Below, piece after piece: positions 17,028 through 26,006 of a stretch of DNA of 50,120 bases; the first letter of the stretch is position 1, and each line of letters starts with the position of its first letter. Origin of the DNA: an uncultured Bacteroidales bacterium (GTDB lineage Bacteria; Bacteroidota; Bacteroidia; Bacteroidales; Bacteroidaceae); assembly GCA_902796835.1 (NCBI GenBank), contig CADBQP010000030.1:1-50120 (forward strand). Direction: 5' to 3'. The notes under the pieces are model-generated. The model did not search any database. It saw only the letters and a program-made list of their open reading frames with translations, and was not told the DNA's origin. The position numbers and the translations under genes were made by a program.

Positions 17028-17519
17028 ATGGAAACATCCACATTCGAAAACCTCGTTCCGAGCCTGCGCGGCGTGGCGCTTTCGGTATGTGCCTCCATGG
17101 GGCTCGATGGCAAGGACGTAGCTCAGGATGTGCTCCTGAAACTTTGGGAAATGCGAGCCGACCTCTCTCGCATACGCTCGCTGCCGGCCCTGGTCAGAGT
17201 GATGGCCCGCAACATGGCCATCAGCGAGCACCGACGAAGCCGCCCCATGATAGTGGGAGCACCGCCCGAGACGATTGTCGATGCAGGCCATGCCCCCGAC
17301 GAGTTGCTCGAGGCCAGCGAAGACTACGAATGGCTCACCAAACGCATCAACAGCCTTCCCTTCACGCAACACACCATTCTGCACCTCAGACAAGTGGAAC
17401 ATAAATCGGCGGCCGAAATAGCCTCGCTGCTGGGAATAAAAGAGAACTCCGTATATCAGCTCCTGCACCGAGCGCGCCGCACACTTTATAACGAACTCAA
17501 ACAGCGTCAAGGACTATGA
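17028..17519 (+). CDS. ECF-type RNA polymerase sigma factor
   Basis: 163 residues. Region 2 covers roughly residues 10-70 (DVAQDVLLKLWEMR, then LPALVRVMARNMAISEHRR), region 4 roughly 100-160 (LPFTQHTILHLRQVEHKSAAEIASLLGIKENSVYQLLHRARRTLYNEL), with a helix-turn-helix. It would direct polymerase to a small regulon, very probably including its own operon. Its stop codon overlaps the next start by 4 nt (ATGA), coupling it to a one-span membrane protein that is the likely anti-sigma factor. No SusC/SusD genes lie nearby, so it is not the usual polysaccharide-locus type. Confidence 0.9.
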   Translation: METSTFENLVPSLRGVALSVCASMGLDGKDVAQDVLLKLWEMRADLSRIRSLPALVRVMARNMAISEHRRSRPMIVGAPPETIVDAGHAPDELLEASEDYEWLTKRINSLPFTQHTILHLRQVEHKSAAEIASLLGIKENSVYQLLHRARRTLYNELKQRQGL

Positions 17520-18271
17520 ACAGACAAGAACAACGCATATCGCAATTGCTCAGAAGGTTCGACGAGGGCACCACTACCCTCGACGAAGAGCGCGAGCTGG
17601 ACGCCTATTTTGCCACGGCCCGAGACATACGTCCCGAATGGGAGGTCTATCGCCAAATGTTTGCCTACTTCGACGCCGGCATGCCAGCCCAAAATGTGGA
17701 TAGTACGGTAGCCTCAGTCCCGCGCATCGTGGGGTTTGCCTCCCGCCTTCGGCACGGCGTGGCAGCCATAGCCGCTGCGGCCGCCGTGGTGGCGGTGGTC
17801 TTCATTCTGTGGCCCAATCAGCCCGAGAGCCTCTCTACGTCGAAACCCATGGCTCAGACCATTGCGCCCGAGGTCATTATGCCCGCGAAGCCGGCAGCAG
17901 AGCCTACTCCCAAGCCAGCCGAAGACAATAAAAAGGCTCCCATTATGCGCCACAAGGCTAACCCTAAAAAGCAGATAGTCAAGGCGAAAGACATTGTGCC
18001 CGCCAAGCTGGCCGGTGAGGCCGAAACCACGCCTTCGGCACCTGCCGCTCCTCAGATTGAGCCCGAAAAGGTGCTCCCGCCGCTCGTGGCGCAGCACGAA
18101 AAGCCTGCCAGCAAAGGCGAAGACCTGAGTGCGTATACGCCCCATGAGCGAGAACTCATGGAAAAAGCCCGGCGCATGCAATACAAAACCGAACTCTACA
18201 TCAGCGAAATGATGCTCTCTGAGTACCTCGCGGCGGTAGAAGAGAAGCGAGGCTACAGGGTGCGTATCTAA
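17516..18271 (+). CDS. Single-span membrane protein, probable anti-sigma factor
   Basis: 251 residues. Residues 1-75 are charged and helical (MNRQEQRISQLLRRFDEGTT...), matching the cytoplasmic part of Bacteroidota anti-sigma proteins; there is no zinc-binding HxxxCxxC motif. One membrane helix lies at about 81-99 (alanine- and valine-rich). The outer part (100-205) is rich in Pro, Ala and Lys, like a stiff linker, and ends in a conserved-looking helical tail (HERELMEKARRMQYKTELY). Overlap with the sigma factor by 4 nt supports the anti-sigma call. The role is inferred from position and layout rather than a recognised domain. Confidence 0.65.
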   Translation: MNRQEQRISQLLRRFDEGTTTLDEERELDAYFATARDIRPEWEVYRQMFAYFDAGMPAQNVDSTVASVPRIVGFASRLRHGVAAIAAAAAVVAVVFILWPNQPESLSTSKPMAQTIAPEVIMPAKPAAEPTPKPAEDNKKAPIMRHKANPKKQIVKAKDIVPAKLAGEAETTPSAPAAPQIEPEKVLPPLVAQHEKPASKGEDLSAYTPHERELMEKARRMQYKTELYISEMMLSEYLAAVEEKRGYRVRI

Positions 18272-18316
18272 GCAGGCATAATCATTTCAAAAAACCACAT
18301 CTAAAAAATAATAATC

Positions 18317-19267
18317 ATGAAAAAACGTTTTTTAACCCTCAGTCTGTGTCTGCTGGCGGCAATTTCTGCCCTGCAGGCGCAAGAAAAAATCGACAAGGCC
18401 TTTCAGCTCATGCGCTCCGACTCAAAAGTAGTCATAAAATCCAATGTGCAAATCGAAATGGACCCATTTAAAACTCAATTTGGTGTAGCCGGAAAAAGCA
18501 AAAGCGAGTCTTATCTGGAGAGCTATCTCATCGAGATAGAGAAACCCGACAAAAAGAATCGCTACAAATATGCCGAGCGAGGTTGGGACTACATTAAAAA
18601 CATCGCCGATGCCCTCAAAGACGAAGCCTCTAATCCCAACTGCTACCGACTCGTGACATACAACGCTGGCGAAGGCTCTCCCCGGCAATGGACGTTGTCA
18701 ACCGGAGCGCAGGGAGACCAAGGTATTATTATAGGAAAAAGAAGAATAAAATCTTATGTGTTGCTCTGCCTGGCCGACCCAAAGCGTCGGGGCTATCGCT
18801 GGTGCTACTGCATAGAATGGTATCCTAACTACGCTCCGGCAACCGCCAATTACTATAAACTGTATGGCAAGATACCTGTCAATGTTGTAGCAGAGGAAGG
18901 AAATGACCCGAAGATAGAAAATTATTTTGCAGAGATGTTAAGTAATGATTCCTCGAATGGCAACTTGGTCGTGGGGAGTACTACTACGGGAGCAAAACTG
19001 TTTCTGCGGAGGTTCAATGTTGGCGTTTCAAAGATACTACAAAATGAGTATCTCGATGACGACACACTCCCTGTCAGCCTTTATACAGAAGTGAAAAGGG
19101 CCATAGACAGCAAAAAACTCACCGAAGGAGAAATAGAACTTGTGGAAACACAATTAAATCGCGTGGCAAAACATTTGTCTAAACATTCTTACAAAACCAA
19201 AAACGCGATTGGTCTCGACTATGTGAATTTGGCACTGAAGGTAGTGAGGCAGTCGAAAAAGAAATAG
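18317..19267 (+). CDS. Secreted protein of unknown function in the sigma-factor operon
   Basis: 316 residues with a clear signal peptide (residues 1-22, cut after ALQAQ). The mature part begins EKIDKAFQLMRSDSKVVIKSN and contains a tyrosine- and tryptophan-rich core (KRRGYRWCYCIEWYPNY around 155-171). I do not recognise a catalytic motif or named domain. A small secreted protein following an ECF sigma and a membrane anti-sigma is a recurring Bacteroidales arrangement, so it may be the main regulon product or part of the sensing. It starts 45 nt after the membrane protein. The gap to the convergent pdxB (19268-19443) contains a terminator hairpin. Confidence 0.7.
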   Translation: MKKRFLTLSLCLLAAISALQAQEKIDKAFQLMRSDSKVVIKSNVQIEMDPFKTQFGVAGKSKSESYLESYLIEIEKPDKKNRYKYAERGWDYIKNIADALKDEASNPNCYRLVTYNAGEGSPRQWTLSTGAQGDQGIIIGKRRIKSYVLLCLADPKRRGYRWCYCIEWYPNYAPATANYYKLYGKIPVNVVAEEGNDPKIENYFAEMLSNDSSNGNLVVGSTTTGAKLFLRRFNVGVSKILQNEYLDDDTLPVSLYTEVKRAIDSKKLTEGEIELVETQLNRVAKHLSKHSYKTKNAIGLDYVNLALKVVRQSKKK

Positions 19268-19391
19268 CAGGCCCTCTGTAAACTGCAATCTTCTTTCGCC
19301 CTTTTGAATCGCCGTAATTAGTAATTTTCTCGTTTGTTTATTTTCTATAACCCAATCTCAATGATGTAAATTGGTCAGTGAAAGGGCGAAA

Positions 19392-19426
19392 AAGCGAGCC
19401 AATGTCATACAGGCATCGGCTCGCTT
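19392..19426. terminator. Bidirectional terminator between convergent genes
   Basis: Perfect 9-bp arms AAGCGAGCC (19392-19400) and GGCTCGCTT (19418-19426) with a 17-nt loop. On the minus strand the stem runs into TTTTT, giving a good intrinsic terminator for pdxB; the plus-strand side has only TTTAAG and would be weaker. Confidence 0.75.
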
Positions 19427-19443
19427 TAAGTTTGTGGGCATTT

Positions 19444-20460
19444 CTATGCTTCGCGCCGCAGCGGATAGTTTTCTCTGAACCACTCAAAACGTTCAGGATG
19501 GGCCTTGAGGGCTTCGCTGTCGCGCATGGGGTTGTAGAGTTGCAACTTGCGCTCAAGGGGGTCGGCCGAAAGTTCAACACCGGGCGACAAACAGGGTGGC
19601 TCCACGCAGAAGGTTTCGTGCAGGCCAAAGTGGCGCGCCACGGCTTCGAGGGCCATGCGTGTGGCATTGGCTTTGCCGTCGGCACTGTAGCCCGCAATGT
19701 GGGGCGTGCCAACAAGGACTTTTTGCAGCAGCGAACGGCTAATGTTCGGCTCGTTCTCCCACGTGTCGATGACGGACGCTCTGACGCGGCCTGCATCGAG
19801 AGCCTGCTCCAGTGCCCCTTCGTCGACCACCCCTCCGCGTGCTGTGTTAAGAATGACTGGTTGGCGTTGGAGCCCTTCAAAAAATCCGCTGCCTGCCATG
19901 CCAAGCGTGGCAAAAGGACCTTCCTTGGTGAGCGGAGTGTGGAAGGTGATGATGTCGGCTTCGGCCTGAATTTGTGCGAGCGATACGAAAAAGCCTCCTT
20001 CTCGCTGCTGCCGAGGCGGGTCGTTGCGCAAAACGCTGCAGCCAAGAGCTGCACATGTTGCCGCTACGCGGCTCCCTACATGGCCCACACCCACCACGCC
20101 CACCGTGGGGCCGTTTCGCAGGTTGACGATGCCTTGCTGATGGAGCACGAGCAGCGCGCTTTCTACATATTGCGCCACACTGCCGGCATTGCATCCAGGG
20201 CAGTTTTTCCAGGCTATGCCAGCCTCTTCAAGATATTCCGTGTCGAGGTGGTCGAACCCAATGGTGGCCGAAACTACTAACTGCACGCGGCTGCCTTCGA
20301 GCAGCTGGCGATTAACCTTAGTGCGTGTGCGCACAATCAGCACGTCGGCATCGCGCACATCGGCCGCTGTAATGGCAGCGCCTGGCAGAAAGGTGCATTC
20401 GCCCAGGCGCTCGGCATGGGTGCGAATGTAGGGAATTTTGTTGTCGATAATGAGTTTCAT
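19444..20460 (-). CDS. pdxB: Erythronate-4-phosphate dehydrogenase
   Basis: 338 residues, D-2-hydroxyacid dehydrogenase fold. NAD-binding motif GVVGVGHVGS at 121-130; catalytic arginine in NTARGGVVDEGAL; PHIAGYSADGK is the PdxB-specific signature near the active-site histidine. The N-terminus (MKLIIDNKIPYI) is typical. It oxidises 4-phosphoerythronate in the DXP-independent pyridoxal phosphate pathway. The C-terminal dimerisation part is present but short. It starts 34 nt after the DUF3108 stop, so the two may share a transcript. Confidence 0.93.
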   Translation of the reverse strand: MKLIIDNKIPYIRTHAERLGECTFLPGAAITAADVRDADVLIVRTRTKVNRQLLEGSRVQLVVSATIGFDHLDTEYLEEAGIAWKNCPGCNAGSVAQYVESALLVLHQQGIVNLRNGPTVGVVGVGHVGSRVAATCAALGCSVLRNDPPRQQREGGFFVSLAQIQAEADIITFHTPLTKEGPFATLGMAGSGFFEGLQRQPVILNTARGGVVDEGALEQALDAGRVRASVIDTWENEPNISRSLLQKVLVGTPHIAGYSADGKANATRMALEAVARHFGLHETFCVEPPCLSPGVELSADPLERKLQLYNPMRDSEALKAHPERFEWFRENYPLRREA

Positions 20461-20494
20461 GCGGCTCGGGTGGTTTCGAGGGCAGAAAATGCTG

Positions 20495-21313
20495 CTATTT
20501 CACTCGTGCTTCCACGCTGTTGCGCATGCCTTTGGCTCCGCGCAAGTAGGCCTTGGCCGAACCGAAGTTTAGGTTGAGGTCCAGGCAAACGGGAAGGTGG
20601 TTCTTGTCGTCGGTTACGTAGAAACGCACAATTTCCCTCTCCTTGCCGTCTTCTTTTTCGACGTATGAAAAGACGAGAGTGTTGTAGACAGAGTTTCCAT
20701 CCTTCATCTTGAGACGCTTCTTGCCGTGGTAGATGAGCTGGCGCCATTCGCACCGGCGCCCTTCGGCCATGAGGAAATTGATGCGTTGGCCCACCTTAAA
20801 CTGTGAGGCGTCGAAGGAGCGCGCCCGCATCATCATGCTAATCATGTCGTATGCGCAGTATTTGCTTTCGTGGCTGCGCAATTCGGGTTCGCCGTTGTTG
20901 CGGCTATATTTCATCTTGAGCGAGCACTGCCCGTTGGGATAGCTATACCAAACGTCCTCGCAGCGGAGGCTCTTTCCCTCGAAGGCGCGCTTCTGATAGT
21001 AGAGCGGCACGAGGTTGAGGTCGGTATAGGAAATCAGAGTGTCGCGCATGGTAAAATACTTGTCGGCCTTGGCCGAGGTGCGGGTGATGAGATAGCTTCG
21101 GTATGCCGACTGCCCTCTGAATGAGGTGCGAGTGGTGTTCATTGAAGCCGTTCCCACCTTGAACCATACGAACTTCCAGTTGAAGTAGAGGTCGTAGGTG
21201 AGCATTTCTCCGCTTTGGAAGGCGGTGTTGTCGGAGCCACACTGTGCCTTTGAGGGAGCGGAGACGGCGATGCCTGCGAGCAGCAGGAGATATGCCAGGA
21301 TCTTTCTTTTCAT
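20495..21313 (-). CDS. DUF3108 secreted protein
   Basis: 272 residues with a signal peptide (1-23, ending APSKAQ). The mature protein starts CGSDNTAFQSGEMLTYDLYFNWKFVWFKVGTASM, the characteristic DUF3108 opening, and continues with the family's beta-rich pattern (YCAYDMISMMMRARSF, FLMAEGRR). The family is periplasmic or outer-membrane-linked with no established function. The gene lies 53 nt after the Big_5 lipoprotein gene and 34 nt before pdxB on the same strand. Confidence 0.85.
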   Translation of the reverse strand: MKRKILAYLLLLAGIAVSAPSKAQCGSDNTAFQSGEMLTYDLYFNWKFVWFKVGTASMNTTRTSFRGQSAYRSYLITRTSAKADKYFTMRDTLISYTDLNLVPLYYQKRAFEGKSLRCEDVWYSYPNGQCSLKMKYSRNNGEPELRSHESKYCAYDMISMMMRARSFDASQFKVGQRINFLMAEGRRCEWRQLIYHGKKRLKMKDGNSVYNTLVFSYVEKEDGKEREIVRFYVTDDKNHLPVCLDLNLNFGSAKAYLRGAKGMRNSVEARVK

Positions 21314-21366
21314 ATTACGTGAGAGGTAAATGAGAGTATTTATTTTGTGTGCCTGATGTGGCGTAA

Positions 21367-23298
21367 TTATTTGCGGCGCATGCGTTCCAAGTTGCGTTGG
21401 TGGGCTGTGGAAGTGCGTTGCCTTTCCTTGTTTTTTTGAAGTTCGGCTGGTCGCTGCTTGTCAATGGGCACTTCGTGAACGCGCCAAACGACTTCGGTGT
21501 CCCAATTGGTGCGCAGCTGCACGGGCTGGTTGTAGTAGTACACCTCTTCGGCCTGGCGCTTCTCAGCAAAGTTGCCTGGGTCCCACACGCCGTTGCCGTT
21601 GTGGTCGTAGAAGAGGCGGAGATAGACCCTGCCTGCCTTGAAGTAGTAGAAGTCGGCTCGACCATTTTTAATGTGCTGTTCTGCCAAAATCTTTTTGTCG
21701 TTCTGCATCACTTGAACTACGGCCGAGGTGTCGGCATCGGGCAGGGTGATGAATAGGGCGCCGTATTCACTTTCCAGCCCTACCTTGAACTTTCGCGTGA
21801 TGGGTTCGTTCCATGTGGTAGAGAGGCCCTGCATGCAGGCGGAGTCGATGGTGAGCGTATATTCTTGGCCATAGCGCCATTCGCCGAGCAGGGTGTATTG
21901 TGTGAGTTTGTAGGGGTGAGGCCGCAGCTCGAAGTAGGCTTCGGTTTGCAGGCTGTCGTGCCCCAGACAGAGGTGTATGCCGGCTGTGTCGAGTCGCTGC
22001 AGGGGTTCGGGCAGGGTGATGCTCACGTTTTCCATGGGCGAGATGGTGGACGATACTTTTGCCTCTATTTTCATGAGCTTGGGAGGCGGTGCCGCTTCGA
22101 CGTCTTTTCCCTTTTTGCGCAGTTTTTCTTGCCTTTTGTTCCACTCTTTTATTTCTTCTGCTCGCTGCTTGTCGCGTTTAGCCATGGTTTGTCGGGCGGT
22201 GAGCCTTAGGGTGTCGCACTTGAGGGTGTCGATGCCCAGCGAGTCGTCGGTCTCCATGTAGGAGCAGATGATGTGCAGTGTGTCGAGGCGATACATGGCT
22301 GTGTCGCGCAGCCAATAGGTGAGGGTGTCGTTGTGTGGTGTGCGTTCCACGATGAAGGCTTCGTCGGCATTGAAGTTGAGCCCGCGTATTTGGGGTATGG
22401 AGTCGGAGGGTCCGCTGAAGTAGAGTCTGAACCATTCGGGTACGTCGCGTTGCTGCTTGAGAAAGTGGCGTGGTTTGTTGGTTTGCTGAAAGGCTGTGAG
22501 CACCACGTTGTCGGGTAGGTAGTGTGTGAAGTTTATGGTGCGTATGGAATCGTAGAACACTGTGTCGCGCCAAATGGTGTCGTATCGCACGTCGGCGTAG
22601 GCCGATGTGGTGAATAGGCTGTCGGTCCACCCTATGATTTCGCCGCGAGCGCCAAAGAAGTAGTCGCCGTCCATGTCTTTGAGTGCATAGATGCGGTAGC
22701 GGCCGTGCTTGAGCCCTTTGATGGAGAAGTGTCCGTTGGCATCGGTGCGGCCCACGCGGTCGAGGGGCTTGCTGGTGAACGAGCTGTCGGTTTCGTCGGC
22801 ATATACGCCCACGAGGACTCCCTTCATTGGGGCCAAGTCTTCGGCTTGGAGCACGTAGCCTGATATTTCCATCGTGTCGACGGTCTGCCCGGTTGAGAAG
22901 AAATAGGTGAAGTTTCCAAGGGGATTGTCTTCGTTGTTGTCGGTAATGGCGTCGCTGAAGTCGATGGTGTAGGTTGTTTCGGGCTTTAGCGAGTCGAGGA
23001 GCTCTATTTTGATGCGTTTCCCTGTGAAGGATATTTCGGGCAGTTCTATTTGGGGTGGCGAAACGATGATGTTTTCTTGTGGGTTGTTTACCTTGATGTT
23101 TTCGTCGAAAACAATTTCTATCTTTTTGCTCTTTGTGCCGAGTTTTCCCATTTCGGGGGTCATGGCGACGATTTTTGGCGGTGTCTCGTCGTAGGGTCCT
23201 CCGTCGGGTCCGCTGCCCTGATTGGCGCAGGCGGCTATGAGTAGCAGCATGATGGCTGCGAGGGTGCAGACGATGGGGTGACAGAATGTTTTGTTCAT
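21367..23298 (-). CDS. Big_5 Ig-like domain lipoprotein
   Basis: 643 residues from the ATG at 23298; an alternative ATG at 23322 adds 8 residues and is less signal-like. The signal ends LLLIAAC with the lipidated Cys at 24. Next is an Ig-like Big_5 domain (about 35-140: DETPPKIVAMTPEMGKLG... VFDENIKVNNPQENIIVSPP), followed by a carboxypeptidase-regulatory-like fold (about 145-225: ISGYVLQAEDLAPMKGVLVGVYAD). The remainder is beta-rich with a basic coiled stretch (about 370-415) and a Lys/Arg-rich tail. Surface or periplasmic, function unknown. Such genes are standard in Bacteroidales. Confidence 0.85.
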   Translation of the reverse strand: MNKTFCHPIVCTLAAIMLLLIAACANQGSGPDGGPYDETPPKIVAMTPEMGKLGTKSKKIEIVFDENIKVNNPQENIIVSPPQIELPEISFTGKRIKIELLDSLKPETTYTIDFSDAITDNNEDNPLGNFTYFFSTGQTVDTMEISGYVLQAEDLAPMKGVLVGVYADETDSSFTSKPLDRVGRTDANGHFSIKGLKHGRYRIYALKDMDGDYFFGARGEIIGWTDSLFTTSAYADVRYDTIWRDTVFYDSIRTINFTHYLPDNVVLTAFQQTNKPRHFLKQQRDVPEWFRLYFSGPSDSIPQIRGLNFNADEAFIVERTPHNDTLTYWLRDTAMYRLDTLHIICSYMETDDSLGIDTLKCDTLRLTARQTMAKRDKQRAEEIKEWNKRQEKLRKKGKDVEAAPPPKLMKIEAKVSSTISPMENVSITLPEPLQRLDTAGIHLCLGHDSLQTEAYFELRPHPYKLTQYTLLGEWRYGQEYTLTIDSACMQGLSTTWNEPITRKFKVGLESEYGALFITLPDADTSAVVQVMQNDKKILAEQHIKNGRADFYYFKAGRVYLRLFYDHNGNGVWDPGNFAEKRQAEEVYYYNQPVQLRTNWDTEVVWRVHEVPIDKQRPAELQKNKERQRTSTAHQRNLERMRRK

Positions 23299-23344
23299 GA
23301 ATGTTTCGTTTTTCGTGGACAAGGCGCGTGTCTTGATGGGCTGG

Positions 23345-24850
23345 CTATTTGTTCATGGCCAGTATTTGTTCTATGGTGTCTCGGTTGTTGCTGAGGCGTG
23401 GCACTTTGTGCTGTCCGCCCAGCTTGCCGCGGCTTTTTAGCCAGTCGTTGAAGAGGCCGGGGCGCGCCACAACGATTTCGAGGGGTTGCAGGGTGAGGTT
23501 TTTGAAGCGTTTGGCTTCGTAGTCGCTATTGACTTCCTGCAGGGTTTTGTCGAGGATGGCGGCGAATTGCTGGAGGTTGTCTGGCGCTTGGTCGAACTCG
23601 ATGACCCACTGGTGGCGACATTGTCCGTTGGCATCCATGAAGACGGGCGCGGCGGTGTATTCGTTGACGATGGCTCCTGTGAGTTTGCAGGCTTGCTGCA
23701 GGCCTTTTTCGGCATTGTCTACGATAAGTTCTTCGCCAAAGGCGTTGATGAAACTCTTGGTGCGGCCGCTGATGATGATTTTGTAGGGATTGGTGCTTTC
23801 GAAGCGCACGGTGTCGCCAATCTGGTAGCGCCAGAGTCCGCTCGAGGTGCTGATGACCATGGCGTAGTTGCGTCCCTTTTCGACCTGCCACAGGGGAAGC
23901 ACTCTGGGCGACTCGGTGCCTACGTCTTCGAGGGGTATGAATTCGTAGAATACGCCATAGTCGAGCATGAGGAGCATGGCCTTGTCGGCTGGGTCGTTTT
24001 GTATGGCAAAGAAACCTTCGCTGGCGTTGTAGGTCTCTTCGTAGTGCATGTTGGGGTTTTTGATGAGGCGGCGATATTGCTCGCGATAGGGGGTGAAGGC
24101 CACTCCGCCGTGGAAGAACACTTCGAGGTTGGGCCACACCTCGTCGAGATATTGTTTGCCCGAGAGTTCGAGCGTGCGGTTGATGACACTCATCATCCAT
24201 GAGGGCACGCCGCTGATGTTGGTCACGTTTTTGTGCATGGCTTCGCGGGCTATGCGGTCGCGTTTGAGCTCGAAGTCTTCGAGCAGGGCCGTTTCCTTGC
24301 CGGGCACTCTGAAGAGGTTTACCACCGGCGAAATGTTTTCGATGAGCACGGCGCTCAGGTCGCCCACATAGGAGTGTTTTAGGTTATAGTTTGGCTGGTG
24401 TGAGCCGCCCAGAATGAGGCCTTTGCCCGACATCATGCGGCTTTCGGGATGGTTGCGCAGGTAGATGGCCACGCAGTCGGAGCCGCCGCGATAGTGGGTG
24501 TCGCGAAGGGCTTGGGGACTTACGGGAATGAATTTGCTCTTGTCGTTGGTGGTGCCGCTCGACTTGGCATACCATTTCACTTGTCCCTTCCACAATACAT
24601 TCTTTTCGCCATGGCGCATGCGGTCTATGTGGGACTTGAGTGTTTCGTAGTCGCCCAGAGGAACCCTGTCTGCGAATTGCTCGTAGCTTTCGGTGTGAGC
24701 ATAGTCGTGGAGCGTTCCCCATTCTGTGCCTTGGGCTGCCGAAATCAGCTGTTTCAGCACGCGACGCTGCACTGCCTCGGGGTGTTGCATGAAGTGTTCT
24801 ATTTTCTTGATGCGGTGTTGCAGTGCTAGTTTAAATATCCCTGTTATCAT
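23345..24850 (-). CDS. GH3 auxin-responsive promoter family protein (acyl-acid-amido synthetase-like)
   Basis: 501 residues, full length for the family, with no signal peptide. The family is the ANL adenylating-enzyme superfamily: SSGTTNDKSKFIPVS (about 93-107) is the phosphate-binding motif, YNASEGFFAIQ (about 279-289) the core acid/adenylate-binding motif, and SGLWRYQIGDTVRF (about 328-341) contains the expected YxxGD element. Plant members conjugate amino acids to jasmonate or auxin; the bacterial substrate is unknown. It is preceded by a TACTTTTGC promoter element and followed by the Big_5 lipoprotein gene with a 46-nt gap. Confidence 0.9.
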   Translation of the reverse strand: MITGIFKLALQHRIKKIEHFMQHPEAVQRRVLKQLISAAQGTEWGTLHDYAHTESYEQFADRVPLGDYETLKSHIDRMRHGEKNVLWKGQVKWYAKSSGTTNDKSKFIPVSPQALRDTHYRGGSDCVAIYLRNHPESRMMSGKGLILGGSHQPNYNLKHSYVGDLSAVLIENISPVVNLFRVPGKETALLEDFELKRDRIAREAMHKNVTNISGVPSWMMSVINRTLELSGKQYLDEVWPNLEVFFHGGVAFTPYREQYRRLIKNPNMHYEETYNASEGFFAIQNDPADKAMLLMLDYGVFYEFIPLEDVGTESPRVLPLWQVEKGRNYAMVISTSSGLWRYQIGDTVRFESTNPYKIIISGRTKSFINAFGEELIVDNAEKGLQQACKLTGAIVNEYTAAPVFMDANGQCRHQWVIEFDQAPDNLQQFAAILDKTLQEVNSDYEAKRFKNLTLQPLEIVVARPGLFNDWLKSRGKLGGQHKVPRLSNNRDTIEQILAMNK

Positions 24851-24883
24851 TGTTTATGGGTCGTGTTTTCTATTGTTTATGGT

Positions 24884-24892
24884 GCAAAAGTA
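24884..24892 (-). promoter_or_regulatory. -7 element of the GH3-like gene
   Basis: Minus strand TACTTTTGC fits TAnnTTTG, 34 nt before the ATG at 24850. No good -33 is visible. The 214-nt gap also holds the 21-nt repeats. Confidence 0.5.
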
Positions 24893-24983
24893 GCGCAAAA
24901 GCGCCATACGATGAAAATGAGAAAATGAAAAAAGAAAAAGGAATACCTAAAAATGTTAATATGGGCCATTTCTGTCAGAAAAA

Positions 24984-25058
24984 GCGGGCCAACTTTTTTA
25001 AGAGTTGGCCCGATGGTTTTCATTGTTGGCTCGATAGTTTTAAGAGTTGGCTCGATAG
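24984..25058 (+). repeat. 21-nt tandem palindromic repeats, locus 1
   Basis: Full units at 24991-25011, 25012-25032 and 25033-25053, with a partial tail before (24984-24990) and after (25054-25058). Unit core is GATAGTTTTAAGAGTTGGCTC-like: AGTTTTAA linker plus a GTTGGCTC arm. CGGGCCAAC (24985-24993) and GTTGGCCCG (25004-25012) form a perfect 9-bp hairpin with a 10-nt T-rich loop. The array begins 7 nt beyond the stop codon of the cohesin-like gene on the minus strand. The unit at 25033 matches the one at 37012 in 17 of 21 positions. Confidence 0.8.
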
Positions 25059-25064
25059 GCGAGG

Positions 25065-26006
25065 CTATCTGACCCATACTTTTTTGCCCCGATGTATGTA
25101 GAGTCCGCGCCGGGTGGGCTTGTCGGCAAGGCGTTGTCCTTGGATGGTGAACCATGCGTCTTGCAGAGCCTGAGTGGCCACCGTTTTGATGGCGCTGGCC
25201 GAGAAGTTTCCAGAGATGGTTACGTCGTGGGCAGGCATGGTGGTGGGGATTTGGCTCCATCCGCTGAAGTAGGCACCATCGCGTGTGGGCTCGGCCAGGG
25301 GTGTGAGCGTGGTTCCGTAGGGCACTTGCTCGGTGTGGTAAACTTCTCCATCCACTTCATAAGTGAGCGTATAGCTGTTGACGCTGAAGCTGCCTGTCAC
25401 CGTGACATCGCTGGCCGGCATGGTGGCGGGGATTTGGCTCCACCCGCTGAAGGTGTGGCCCTCGCGTGTGGGTTCGGCCAGGGGCGTGAGCGGAGTTCCT
25501 GCAGATACTTGCTCGGTTGAATACACCTGTCCGTCGACTTCATAAGTGAGCGTATAGGTGGTAGGCGGTTCCACTTCGAGCGTGCACGATGCGTTGTCGA
25601 AAATGGCCTCGGTGCCCGATGCCAGGCTGAAGCGAATGTTTTTCATCAGAAATTCCACGCTTTGGCTCACACTGCCGCGCAAGTTGAGGCTGAAGATAAG
25701 ACTGCTGCCTTGGGGCAGTGTGGCGTTGCTGTTGGAGTAGGCCAAAATGCGCACTTTCCCGTTTGAAAGGGCAGTGGACTGTATCAAGTGGGCGCTAAGG
25801 GAGGTGGCTGCATTCACGGTGACAACTTCAAGACCTTCGGGCAGGGTGAGGTCCATTTGGAAGGCCGTGTAGTCGTTGGTGGCATTGAGCGTTACGTCAA
25901 GCCTTTGGTTGGTGGCATCATGCGAAGAAACTTCCATTGTAATGGAGTCGGCATGTGCGGCAAAGGCGACAAGCAGGGCAAATAGTAGAGATGCTATTCT
26001 TTTCAT
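25065..26006 (-). CDS. Secreted cohesin-like protein with two InlB-type B-repeats and a type IX-like tail
   Basis: 313 residues. Signal peptide about 1-19. Residues 20-148 resemble a cohesin domain (SITMEVSSHD..., FQMDLTLPEGLEVV, GSSLIFSLNLRG). Two 61-residue repeats follow at 151-211 and 212-272 (YTLTYEVDG, TPLAEPTREGHTFSGWS), the Listeria-Bacteroides repeat; at DNA level they are a 183-bp tandem repeat. The last 40 residues end GLYIHRGKKVWVR, as do many Bacteroidales secretion-signal tails. Its ATG overlaps the CotH protein's stop by 4 nt, so the two are translationally coupled. Confidence 0.75.
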   Translation of the reverse strand: MKRIASLLFALLVAFAAHADSITMEVSSHDATNQRLDVTLNATNDYTAFQMDLTLPEGLEVVTVNAATSLSAHLIQSTALSNGKVRILAYSNSNATLPQGSSLIFSLNLRGSVSQSVEFLMKNIRFSLASGTEAIFDNASCTLEVEPPTTYTLTYEVDGQVYSTEQVSAGTPLTPLAEPTREGHTFSGWSQIPATMPASDVTVTGSFSVNSYTLTYEVDGEVYHTEQVPYGTTLTPLAEPTRDGAYFSGWSQIPTTMPAHDVTISGNFSASAIKTVATQALQDAWFTIQGQRLADKPTRRGLYIHRGKKVWVR

